Positions 1-6,271 of a stretch of DNA of 64,000 nt are shown in pieces (within the stretch, counting starts at the first letter, position 1; each line of letters starts with the position of its first letter). Location of the stretch: positions 115,521 through 179,520 of the forward strand of contig CAKVEP010000001.1 of assembly GCA_934729465.1 (NCBI GenBank), written 5' to 3'. The position numbers were made by a program, and so were the translations under genes. The stretch is from an uncultured Eubacteriales bacterium. GTDB lineage: Bacteria > Bacillota > Clostridia > Oscillospirales > Acutalibacteraceae. The notes under the pieces are model-generated. The model had not been told where the DNA came from and did not search any database. It worked only from the letters and a program-made list of their open reading frames with translations.

Positions 1-2
1 TC

Positions 3-1262
3 GACGCTGCTGTTGAGGCTGTGAGCAGAAATTCTAAAAAAATCAGCGGTCCTGACGACATCGCAAGAGTTGCCACAATCTCCGCTGCTGACCCGTTTAT
101 CGGTAAGCTCATTTCAGAGGCTCTTGAAAAAGTAAGCTCTGATGGAGTTATCACTGTTGAAGAGTCTAAAACCGCCGAAACATATTCTGACGTTGTTGAA
201 GGAATGATGTTTGACCGAGGATATATTTCCCCTTACATGGTGACTGACAACGATAAAATGGAAGCTATTATAGATGACGCTTACTTATTAATCACAGACA
301 AAAAAATCGTTAGCATTCAAGAACTACTTCCTTTACTAGAGCAAGCTGTTAAAGTTGGCAAAAAGCTCGTAATTATCGCTGACGACATCGAAGGCGACGC
401 TCTTGCTACTTTAATTGTTAACAAGCTACGCGGTGTGTTTACATGTATAGGAGTAAAGGCTCCGGGATTTGGCGACAGACGAAAAGAAATGTTGCAAGAC
501 ATTGCTATTTTAACAGGTGGTCAAGTAATTTCAGAAGAGCTCGGAATGGAATTAAAAGACGTTACTTTAGATCAATTAGGTCGTGCACATCAAGTTAAGG
601 TTGAAAAAGAACGTACTATAATCGTTGATGGAGCAGGAAATCAAGACGAAATTAAATCAAGAGTTTCTCAGATTCGTAAGCAAATCGAAGACACAACATC
701 TGATTTCGACCGTGAAAAATTACAAGAACGTCTTGCTAAATTAGCAGGTGGTGTGGCTGTAATTAAAGTCGGCGCTGCTACTGAAATCGAAATGAAAGAG
801 AAAAAGTTGCGCATCGAAGACGCATTAGCTGCTACCAAGGCTGCAGTTGAAGAAGGTATTGTTGCCGGAGGCGGAATCGCTCTTGTTAACGCTATCGAAG
901 ACGTTAAGAAGGTTGTTGAAGAATCAGACGGCGACGAAAAAACAGGTGCTACAATCGTACTTAAAGCACTCGAAGAGCCTATTCGTCAAATTGCTATAAA
1001 CGCAGGTCTTGAAGGCTCCGTAATCTTAGAGAACGTTAGAAAAGAAAACAAAGTTGGCTATGGCTTTAACGCTCTTACAAACGAATACTGCGACATGATT
1101 TCCTGTGGTATTGTGGACCCAACCAAGGTTACTCGTTCTGCACTACAAAATGCAGCATCAGTTGCAAGTATGGTACTAACCACGGAATCCTTAATCACAG
1201 ACAAAAAAGAACCTGAAAATAACGCCATGGCTCCAAATCCTGCTATGGGCGGAATGTATTAA
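3..1262 (+). CDS. groEL: Chaperonin GroEL, C-terminal part (5' end outside window)
   Basis: The frame is open from the first bases and runs 419 codons to a TAA, so roughly the last three quarters of a ~540-residue chaperonin subunit is present. GroEL subunits form the two-ring ATP-dependent folding chamber in the cytoplasm. Recognisable stretches are VVEGMMFDRGY, VKAPGFGDRRK, KLAGGVAVIKVGAATE, VAGGGIALV and VDPTKVTRSALQNAASVA, all in the expected order. The C-terminus ends in a short GGMY tail instead of a long GGM repeat. A terminator follows within 10 bases and the next genes are on the other strand, so this is the end of a groES-groEL type operon; groES would lie outside the window. Confidence 0.97.
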   Translation, partial: DAAVEAVSRNSKKISGPDDIARVATISAADPFIGKLISEALEKVSSDGVITVEESKTAETYSDVVEGMMFDRGYISPYMVTDNDKMEAIIDDAYLLITDKKIVSIQELLPLLEQAVKVGKKLVIIADDIEGDALATLIVNKLRGVFTCIGVKAPGFGDRRKEMLQDIAILTGGQVISEELGMELKDVTLDQLGRAHQVKVEKERTIIVDGAGNQDEIKSRVSQIRKQIEDTTSDFDREKLQERLAKLAGGVAVIKVGAATEIEMKEKKLRIEDALAATKAAVEEGIVAGGGIALVNAIEDVKKVVEESDGDEKTGATIVLKALEEPIRQIAINAGLEGSVILENVRKENKVGYGFNALTNEYCDMISCGIVDPTKVTRSALQNAASVASMVLTTESLITDKKEPENNAMAPNPAMGGMY

Positions 1263-1268
1263 AATAAA

Positions 1269-1295
1269 AAGAACCCTTAAAAGGGTTCTTTTTTT
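1269..1295. terminator. Intrinsic terminator after groEL, probably bidirectional
   Basis: A GAACCC/GGGTTC stem (1271-1276 with 1283-1288), extendable by flanking A/T pairs, is followed by seven T on the plus strand and preceded by an A-rich run. It sits between two convergent genes and can serve both groEL and the minus-strand gene ending at 1300. Confidence 0.85.
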
Positions 1296-1299
1296 ATAC

Positions 1300-1680
1300 C
1301 TATTCCGACATTATCAATTTAAATTCATCTAGATCCTTATCTTCACCTTTTTTATATTTTTTAAATGAGTCCTTAGTTACTTTTCCAAATTCTTTCCATT
1401 CATCAGGCGTCATAATGAGCATATCCACTTTAAGCTCATATAATATTTTTTCTACTAATTTAACATTTTCATTATTGCGCACAGCAAAAGGTTCATACGA
1501 AACTTGGAATTTCTTTTCAGGGATATTGCTGAGTGCTATTTGAATATCATGTCCTCTCACATCACGACGACGGTATCCTTCTACACAAATTACAGATAAT
1601 TTTTTGCCCTGTTTAGTTTCTTTTAGAAACTTTCGTATCATTTCTATTAATAGTTTACTTATTGCAAATTTCTTCTCCAC
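1300..1680 (-). CDS. Unknown 126-residue protein, weakly like an MNT-type nucleotidyltransferase
   Basis: Not recognised with confidence. The start is GTG with AAAGGATGA upstream. The N-terminal third contains G-Y-R-R-R-D-V-R-G-H-D-I-Q, which has the spacing of the G-S-x-A-x-G-x(n)-D-x-D signature of minimal nucleotidyltransferases, but Ser is Tyr and the second Asp is Gln. A later stretch, VDMLIMTPDEWKEFG, also resembles the region after the active site in that family. If the relation is real, the catalytic metal site is probably lost. The gene is monocistronic, with its own promoter carrying a perfect palindrome. The C-terminus is Lys/Asp-rich. It could equally be an unrelated small protein. 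Confidence 0.6.
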   Translation of the reverse strand: MEKKFAISKLLIEMIRKFLKETKQGKKLSVICVEGYRRRDVRGHDIQIALSNIPEKKFQVSYEPFAVRNNENVKLVEKILYELKVDMLIMTPDEWKEFGKVTKDSFKKYKKGEDKDLDEFKLIMSE

Positions 1681-1724
1681 AATTAATCATCCTTTCTCAA
1701 CTTTCGTTTTAAAATAATATGCTT

Positions 1725-1738
1725 TGTAATCGATTACA
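1725..1738. promoter_or_regulatory. Perfect 14-base palindrome, candidate operator
   Basis: TGTAATCGATTACA is an exact palindrome lying just downstream of the likely -10 of the gene ending at 1300, about where the transcript would start. This placement suits a dimeric repressor site; the binding protein is unknown. Confidence 0.5.
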
Positions 1739-1770
1739 TATATATTATATATACATATATATATATATAT
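1739..1770. repeat. TA-dinucleotide tract
   Basis: An almost uninterrupted (TA)n stretch of about 32 bases forms the spacer and -10 region of the promoter for the 126-residue gene. Such tracts are prone to length change, which would alter promoter spacing. Confidence 0.8.
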
Positions 1771-1776
1771 TGTCAA
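1748..1776 (-). promoter_or_regulatory. Promoter for the 126-residue gene
   Basis: On the minus strand a perfect TTGACA (1771-1776) is followed after 17 bases by TATATA (1748-1753). A TATAAT also occurs four bases further on, at a poorer 21-base spacing. Confidence 0.55.
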
Positions 1777-1814
1777 GTATTTTTGTAAGTTTTTTTCAAA
1801 TATTTTTCCTAAAC

Positions 1815-1835
1815 AAAAAAGAGTCCCAAAGGCTC
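1815..1835 (-). terminator. Secondary terminator hairpin
   Basis: On the minus strand a 5-bp GAGCC/GGaCTC-type stem with one wobble (1821-1835) is followed by six T. It lies behind the stronger hairpin at 1862-1891 and may be a back-up terminator. Confidence 0.45.
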
Positions 1836-1861
1836 CTTATCGTGACAATTATTCTCATAAT

Positions 1862-1891
1862 AAAAAGTGCATGATAACTGTATCATGCACT
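1862..1891 (-). terminator. Strong intrinsic terminator of the efp operon
   Basis: An 11-bp perfect stem (AGTGCATGATA, 1866-1876, with 1881-1891) with a 4-base loop is followed on the minus strand by five T. It lies 24 bases beyond the stop at 1915. Confidence 0.85.
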
Positions 1892-1914
1892 CTCTAAATT
1901 TTTTATTTATATTA

Positions 1915-2361
1915 TTATTCTTCAGAACAATTACATTCAGGCTCGCAGTTACAATCCTCACCGCAACAGCAAACATCGTCTAAGTCAAACTCTAAGACTT
2001 CGCCGCAATTTGGACAATCCATTTTTCCGTCGTCTAAAATGCTTTGTGACAAACAAATTGTTTCCCCGCACGTTGGACATTTTACTTCATAAAATTCGTC
2101 GTCATCGTCGCATTCGCAACCACAACAGTCATCGTCTTCGTCTTCATACAAATCGTCTTCCAACGCTGACAAATCATCATCAACAGCGTCTAGTTGGTCA
2201 CATACGTCGTCTAAACCGTCTTCTAAGTCTGTCACAGACATTGCCATGTCGTCCAACAAATCAACCATTGCCATTATTAGCTTTGACTCTTTTTTATCTT
2301 TATCCAAGCCTAAGCCTTCTGCCAAACCTTTTAAATATGATGCTTTTTCTTGTAATGTCAT
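1915..2361 (-). CDS. Clostridial acidic zinc-ribbon protein encoded after efp
   Basis: A 148-residue, very acidic cytoplasmic protein. The N-terminal ~30 residues (EKASYLKGLAEGLGLD) resemble the conserved N-terminal domain found in clostridial proteins encoded beside efp. It is followed by an Asp/Glu-rich helical stretch (about 33-75) and a Cys-rich half holding CPTCG and CPNCG, which would form one zinc ribbon, plus further Cys clusters (CCGCEC, CCCGEDCNCEPECNC) that could bind extra metal. AAGGAGGA precedes the ATG, and the gene lies 24 bases after efp, so they are probably co-transcribed. Function is unknown; transcription-regulator labels seen for relatives have no support in this sequence. 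Confidence 0.8.
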   Translation of the reverse strand: MTLQEKASYLKGLAEGLGLDKDKKESKLIMAMVDLLDDMAMSVTDLEDGLDDVCDQLDAVDDDLSALEDDLYEDEDDDCCGCECDDDDEFYEVKCPTCGETICLSQSILDDGKMDCPNCGEVLEFDLDDVCCCGEDCNCEPECNCSEE

Positions 2362-2385
2362 AAAAATATCCTCCTTATTCTGCCC

Positions 2386-2943
2386 TTAAGCTCTTTCCAT
2401 GTACTCTCCAGTACGAGTATCTATCCTTATCATGTCTCCCTCGTCAACAAACAGCGGAACCTTAATTTCTGCCCCTGTTTCAAGGACTGCCGGTTTTGTT
2501 ACGTTTGTTGCTGTGTCACCCTTAAAGCCCGGGTCGGTTTTCGTTACTTGAAGTTCAACGAAGAATGGTGGCTCAACGCCGAAAACATTGCCTTTGTAAG
2601 ACAACACCTTGCACTCCATGTTTTCCTTAACAAACTTAAAGTTACTTCCCAAAACCTTTGAGCTAATCGGAATTTGCTCATATGTTTCCAAATCCATGAA
2701 ATAGTGCAAATCACCGTCTTTATACAAATACTGCATATCCTTACGTTCTATAAACGCCTCTGGGTATTTATCATTTGGATTGAACGTTCTTTCCGTTACG
2801 CTCCCTGTAATAACATTTCTTATCTTAGTTCTTACGAAAGCGGCACCCTTTCCCGGTTTAACGTGTTGGAACTCAACCACCGACACTACATTGCCGTCAA
2901 GTTCAAAAGTTACGCCATTTCTAAAATCTCCTGCTGATATCAT
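2386..2943 (-). CDS. efp: Elongation factor P
   Basis: A 185-residue, three-domain EF-P that enters the ribosomal E site and helps form peptide bonds at proline stretches. The N-terminal KOW-like domain carries the loop HVKPGKGAAF; Lys32 sits at the tip and is the residue modified in other bacteria (lysylation in enterobacteria, 5-aminopentanol in Bacillus). No lysylation-type yjeA/epmB genes are seen in this window. The OB domains hold the conserved segments PPFFVELQVTKTDPGF and VPLFVDEGDMIRIDTRTGEY. AGGAGGG lies a few bases before the ATG. It is the first gene of a two-gene unit with the zinc-ribbon protein. Confidence 0.98.
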   Translation of the reverse strand: MISAGDFRNGVTFELDGNVVSVVEFQHVKPGKGAAFVRTKIRNVITGSVTERTFNPNDKYPEAFIERKDMQYLYKDGDLHYFMDLETYEQIPISSKVLGSNFKFVKENMECKVLSYKGNVFGVEPPFFVELQVTKTDPGFKGDTATNVTKPAVLETGAEIKVPLFVDEGDMIRIDTRTGEYMERA

Positions 2944-3024
2944 ATTTTCCCTCCTACAAATAATTATTCAACTATTATTTTAAATTATAACCAAGAAAAT
3001 TTCAAGCTTTATTTACCACATTAT

Positions 3025-4812
3025 TCATACTCCGCAAATATATGAAATTCCATACATCGCTACCTGCCAAAAAACCGTGAATATTAAAAGCTCGACTGTC
3101 CCTATTTGCATTATGCCCGAAGATAATATCAAAATTACAGCTGCAACTAATCCTATAGCACATGCCGTTACTTCTATCGCTGATATTACAGAAACCACAT
3201 ATCTTAGTTTTACACACGATAGTATTCCTAAAACAAAAGATTTCACATTTTTATTACATGTTATTATGCTGTCGGGTTCATCATAAGAAGATTCATCTTC
3301 GTTCGACTGTTCTATGTTATCTAATCTTCTTATAACTTTGACTGTACTGCCGGGTATACAAAATGCATCAGATATTGACTTCTCTGTTATACATGAATCA
3401 TTGACCCCAACAAGTAATTTTATTCCGTTTTTTACTAGCTTTTGAATGTCGCTTAAAATACTCTTATTTGGTTTATACGACAATATAAACATTGCAGAAA
3501 GTTCACGATGTATCGCAACGTAAACAGCTTGTTGACCCTTTGCACAGCATTTATGTTCAAACACCTGCGACGGTGGATACACCTTATATTCCTTAAGCAG
3601 CTCTCTGTTCCCAACCAATACTCTCTTTCCGTTAACCCAGCCAACAAGTCCCATGTGGTCTCGGTATTCCACGCTGCTTGCTTGTGGAATTGTCACTTTC
3701 TTGCTCGAAAACGCTTTTTCAAATACTCCGTTTAATGTACCCGGTAAACTATCCGCTACCGCCGCTGCGTATAGTAAAACATTGTCTATGTGCTGTTCTC
3801 CGAACGCTCTTATCCCTTTTATACTCACGCATTCTTTAGGATATATTTGGCTCGAGCCTATTTTTATATGAGTTATACCCTTAATTTTATTTAAGCCTTC
3901 ATAGCCTAATAGTACCGCTCCGTTTTTGACAAGCTTATTACAGCATCTCGACATACACTTGCTTACTATAAATATATTGCTTATCGGCGCACATAAACAC
4001 GACAATATCGAAAACGACTGCACCGCAGAAATCGGATTTTTTTCAACAATTACGTCTAATATAACCCCGACAATCAAAATAGCGACGTTAATTAATGCTA
4101 TTTTTCCGATTACACGCTCATTTGAACTTTGAGTGTATGAAAGCTTTATGAAGTCGTTAATTTTAGAAACCTTCTTCTCACACGCCACCACTGACTTTTT
4201 AGGTAGTTCAATTTCAAAGTTTTGTCTTAAATCTTTTTCGCCGCAGATTCTTTTTATTGAAAATCTCTCTTTACTTTTCAATAGAAATTTAAAATTCTTT
4301 TTATTTTTACTCTCGGTGTAAAATTTACCTAATAAGTCCAAAAATACCGCTATTCCAAACACAGGGGTGTAAAGCGAGAAATTACCAGCTTCTATTTCGC
4401 TCGTCACAAAAAACGCAGTCCCAGACTGTACAACAGCTCCTATACCCGAAAGTAAAATCAAAATATTCGCATTTGGTCTGCCTTTGATTGTGTTTTTAAA
4501 TCCGCTGACAATATCTTTGTATTCTAGCATACACAAAATACACACCGACAAAATATTTATAACAAGGTATAAATACAAATTTGAGAATATCCCTTTGCCA
4601 TAAACTATATCGAGTCTGTTTTCTAAAATAACTCCTACCGTAACCAACAAAACAACACATACAAAAGACAACATCGCTTTAAAAAACAAGCTACTCTTAC
4701 TCGCTCTTAAATATTTCATTACCCTTTTTATATCGTTTTTTCCGCTAAATTCTTCAATCGGTAAATTAACCTCGTCGCTTTCTCTCCTTTTTACCTTTTT
4801 ATTTTTCCACAC
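3025..4812 (-). CDS. P-type-ATPase-like membrane protein lacking catalytic residues
   Basis: About 595 residues with the plan of a P1B metal ATPase: four helices within residues 40-170, a short cytoplasmic loop, two helices around 240-290, a large cytoplasmic part, and two C-terminal helices. The sixth-helix motif reads SCLCAP where pumps have SCPCAL. The next stretch, KLVKNGAVLLGYEGLNKIKG, matches pump sequence, but the DKTGT position reads KIGSS, so the phosphorylated Asp is replaced by Lys. The N domain is recognisable (GWVNGKRVLVGN). The actuator TGE and the GDGxND hinge are both absent. The intact relative at 10245-12092 gives a direct comparison. The frame is fully open, so this looks like a maintained pseudoenzyme. 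The start chosen is GTG at 4812, with AAGGTGAT upstream; a GTG at 4821 is possible. It starts 10 bases after rlmB. Confidence 0.75.
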   Translation of the reverse strand: MWKNKKVKRRESDEVNLPIEEFSGKNDIKRVMKYLRASKSSLFFKAMLSFVCVVLLVTVGVILENRLDIVYGKGIFSNLYLYLVINILSVCILCMLEYKDIVSGFKNTIKGRPNANILILLSGIGAVVQSGTAFFVTSEIEAGNFSLYTPVFGIAVFLDLLGKFYTESKNKKNFKFLLKSKERFSIKRICGEKDLRQNFEIELPKKSVVACEKKVSKINDFIKLSYTQSSNERVIGKIALINVAILIVGVILDVIVEKNPISAVQSFSILSCLCAPISNIFIVSKCMSRCCNKLVKNGAVLLGYEGLNKIKGITHIKIGSSQIYPKECVSIKGIRAFGEQHIDNVLLYAAAVADSLPGTLNGVFEKAFSSKKVTIPQASSVEYRDHMGLVGWVNGKRVLVGNRELLKEYKVYPPSQVFEHKCCAKGQQAVYVAIHRELSAMFILSYKPNKSILSDIQKLVKNGIKLLVGVNDSCITEKSISDAFCIPGSTVKVIRRLDNIEQSNEDESSYDEPDSIITCNKNVKSFVLGILSCVKLRYVVSVISAIEVTACAIGLVAAVILILSSGIMQIGTVELLIFTVFWQVAMYGISYICGV

Positions 4813-4822
4813 ACTTATCACC

Positions 4823-5587
4823 TTACTTTGTCTTTAATCCCATCCTTTGTCTACATACTTCATACATTCCCAATCCGGCTGCAACTGAAACATTAAGCGA
4901 GTTTATCTTTCCGAGCATTGGTAATGATATTATTCCATCGCATTTTTCTTTAACTATCCTGCTTATTCCGTTACCCTCTGAGCCGAGTACAAGTGCAATT
5001 GGTCCCTTTAAGTCTGTGCTACACCAAGTCTCACCGTCCATGTCCATACCATATACCCAAACTCCTCTTTTTTTCAGGTCTTCTATCGTTGAAACTATAT
5101 TAGTTACTTTTGCTACACTCACATACTCAATTGCCCCAGCAGATGTTTTACTCACCGTATAATTAAGTCCAACGCTTCTCCTTTTGGCAATTATAATTCC
5201 ATGAACTCCAACACATTCTGCTGTCCTGATAATAGCCCCGAAATTATGTGGGTCCTCAATTCCGTCTGCGATTATTATAAACGGAGGTTCATTTTTTTCT
5301 TTAGCATTATTTATTATATCATCAACAGACACATAATTTTTACACGCCATACTAGCTATTATTCCCTGGTGGTTCTGACCTTCGCAAAGAGCATTAAGCT
5401 TAGAATTATCAACTTCTTTAACTGTTATCCCCATTTCTTTTGCTTTCGCAAGTGCCACCCTTATAGATCCTGTTCGACAACCTTTAGCAACGTAAATAAA
5501 ATCAATATTTTTTTTCGCATTGAGCAATTCTATAACGGGATTTCTTCCTATTACTATCCCTTCAGACATATTATTTTCACTTTTCAT
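4823..5587 (-). CDS. rlmB: 23S rRNA (guanosine-2'-O-)-methyltransferase RlmB
   Basis: A 254-residue SpoU-family (SPOUT) enzyme that 2'-O-methylates a guanosine in the peptidyl-transferase region of 23S rRNA (G2251 in E. coli). A small substrate-binding N-terminal domain (GRNPVIELL) is followed by the trefoil-knot domain with motifs NFGAIIRTAE (motif 1), LGSEGNGI (motif 2) and SLNVSVAAG (motif 3). A GGGAG sits 8 bases before the ATG; a second ATG six codons in is possible. It has its own promoter and is probably transcribed with the degenerate ATPase gene that follows. A related SpoU enzyme with a different target cannot be fully excluded. Confidence 0.92.
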   Translation of the reverse strand: MKSENNMSEGIVIGRNPVIELLNAKKNIDFIYVAKGCRTGSIRVALAKAKEMGITVKEVDNSKLNALCEGQNHQGIIASMACKNYVSVDDIINNAKEKNEPPFIIIADGIEDPHNFGAIIRTAECVGVHGIIIAKRRSVGLNYTVSKTSAGAIEYVSVAKVTNIVSTIEDLKKRGVWVYGMDMDGETWCSTDLKGPIALVLGSEGNGISRIVKEKCDGIISLPMLGKINSLNVSVAAGLGMYEVCRQRMGLKTK

Positions 5588-5625
5588 AAACTATCTCCCT
5601 GTTTAGTTTTTACCGGATTAATAAC

Positions 5626-5653
5626 ATTATAACATATTTTCCATATTAATCAA
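5626..5653 (-). promoter_or_regulatory. Promoter for rlmB
   Basis: On the minus strand TTGATT (5648-5653), a 16-base spacer and a perfect TATAAT (5626-5631) lie about 40 bases before the rlmB start. Confidence 0.65.
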
Positions 5654-5654
5654 A

Positions 5655-5695
5655 ATCAGGAAAAAGAATTGTTAATCAACACTCTTTCCCCTGAT
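5655..5695 (-). terminator. Terminator of the feo operon
   Basis: A long imperfect hairpin (about 15 pairs including wobbles, outer arms ATCAGG/CCTGAT) lies 9 bases beyond the regulator's stop and is followed on the minus strand by TTTTG. It overlaps the upstream edge of the rlmB promoter. Confidence 0.65.
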
Positions 5696-5703
5696 GTTCC
5701 GGC

Positions 5704-6090
5704 TTACTTCTCTTCTTTCACACACTTAGAAAAATATTTTGTTAATTTACTCATAGACTCTCCGCTCAGCACGTGCTCAACTTTACACGCATCTTCTTCT
5801 GCAATTTCGGGGTCTATACCAAGAACCTTTACAAAAAAATTTTTTAAAATTTTATGTCTCTCATAAACAGATTCCGCAATTTCCTGACCTTTTTGCGTTA
5901 ATAAAATACTTCCGTATCTTTCGTGAGTTAAAAGTCCTTCGTTTTGTAAATTTTTAACCGCTTTATTAACGCTCGGCTTTGTTAAATTAAGAGAATTTGC
6001 TATATCTGTTATCCTGACCGCTCCTAATTTTTTTTGTAATATGTATATCATCTCTATGTAGTCTTCCAATGAATTTGTTAAACACTTCAT
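5704..6090 (-). CDS. DtxR-family metal-dependent repressor of the feo operon
   Basis: A 128-residue protein with an N-terminal winged helix (SLEDYIEMIYILQ, VRITDIANSLNLTKPSVNKAVKNL) and the start of the metal-binding dimerisation domain (ERHKILKNFFVKVLGID, EEDACKVEHVLS). The residues E-R-H-K, E-D-A-C and E-H are where DtxR/MntR proteins hold their metal ligands. It lacks the SH3-like domain of full-length DtxR, as MntR does. Family members repress iron or manganese uptake when metal is plentiful. It is the last gene of the feo operon, 10 bases after the small Cys-rich gene, so its target is most likely this operon and its signal Fe(II); Mn cannot be ruled out. Confidence 0.88.
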   Translation of the reverse strand: MKCLTNSLEDYIEMIYILQKKLGAVRITDIANSLNLTKPSVNKAVKNLQNEGLLTHERYGSILLTQKGQEIAESVYERHKILKNFFVKVLGIDPEIAEEDACKVEHVLSGESMSKLTKYFSKCVKEEK

Positions 6091-6100
6091 AGCAGTATCC

Positions 6101-6256
6101 TCACCTTTTTATCCCTTTGCAACCGTCTTTAAACTTACATCCCCCACAACTTCCTGCGCAAGTTTTGCTCCCTTTACCTTTAAACTCGTCAATACTTCTC
6201 TTCAAAAACACACAAACACTCAAAACAGCTAAAATTCCAATAATAAAATCTATCAA
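6101..6256 (-). CDS. FeoB-associated Cys-rich membrane protein
   Basis: A 51-residue protein with a TTG start preceded by AAAGGGGTG. The N-terminus is one hydrophobic helix (LIDFIIGILAVLSVCVFL). It is followed by basic residues and a Cys cluster, C-A-G-S-C-G-G-C-K-F-K-D-G-C, the hallmark of the small proteins encoded after feoB in Firmicutes. It lies 15 bases after feoB and 10 before the regulator gene. Its exact job is not known; a role at the membrane with FeoB in ferrous iron handling is inferred from context. The gene is short and easily missed because of the TTG start. Confidence 0.88.
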   Translation of the reverse strand: MIDFIIGILAVLSVCVFLKRSIDEFKGKGSKTCAGSCGGCKFKDGCKGIKR

Positions 6257-6271
6257 GAAAGCACCCCTTTA

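Noticed and set aside
1739..1770. TA tract as a CRISPR or origin element
   Set aside because: It is a plain dinucleotide run with no spacers, and no DnaA-box cluster is near; it fits a promoter spacer.
2010..2363. Plus-strand frame rich in Arg, His and Leu
   Set aside because: It is the complement of the acidic zinc-ribbon gene.
3025..4812. P-type-like gene as a frameshifted pseudogene
   Set aside because: One uninterrupted frame spans all domains; the catalytic motifs are substituted, not shifted out of frame.
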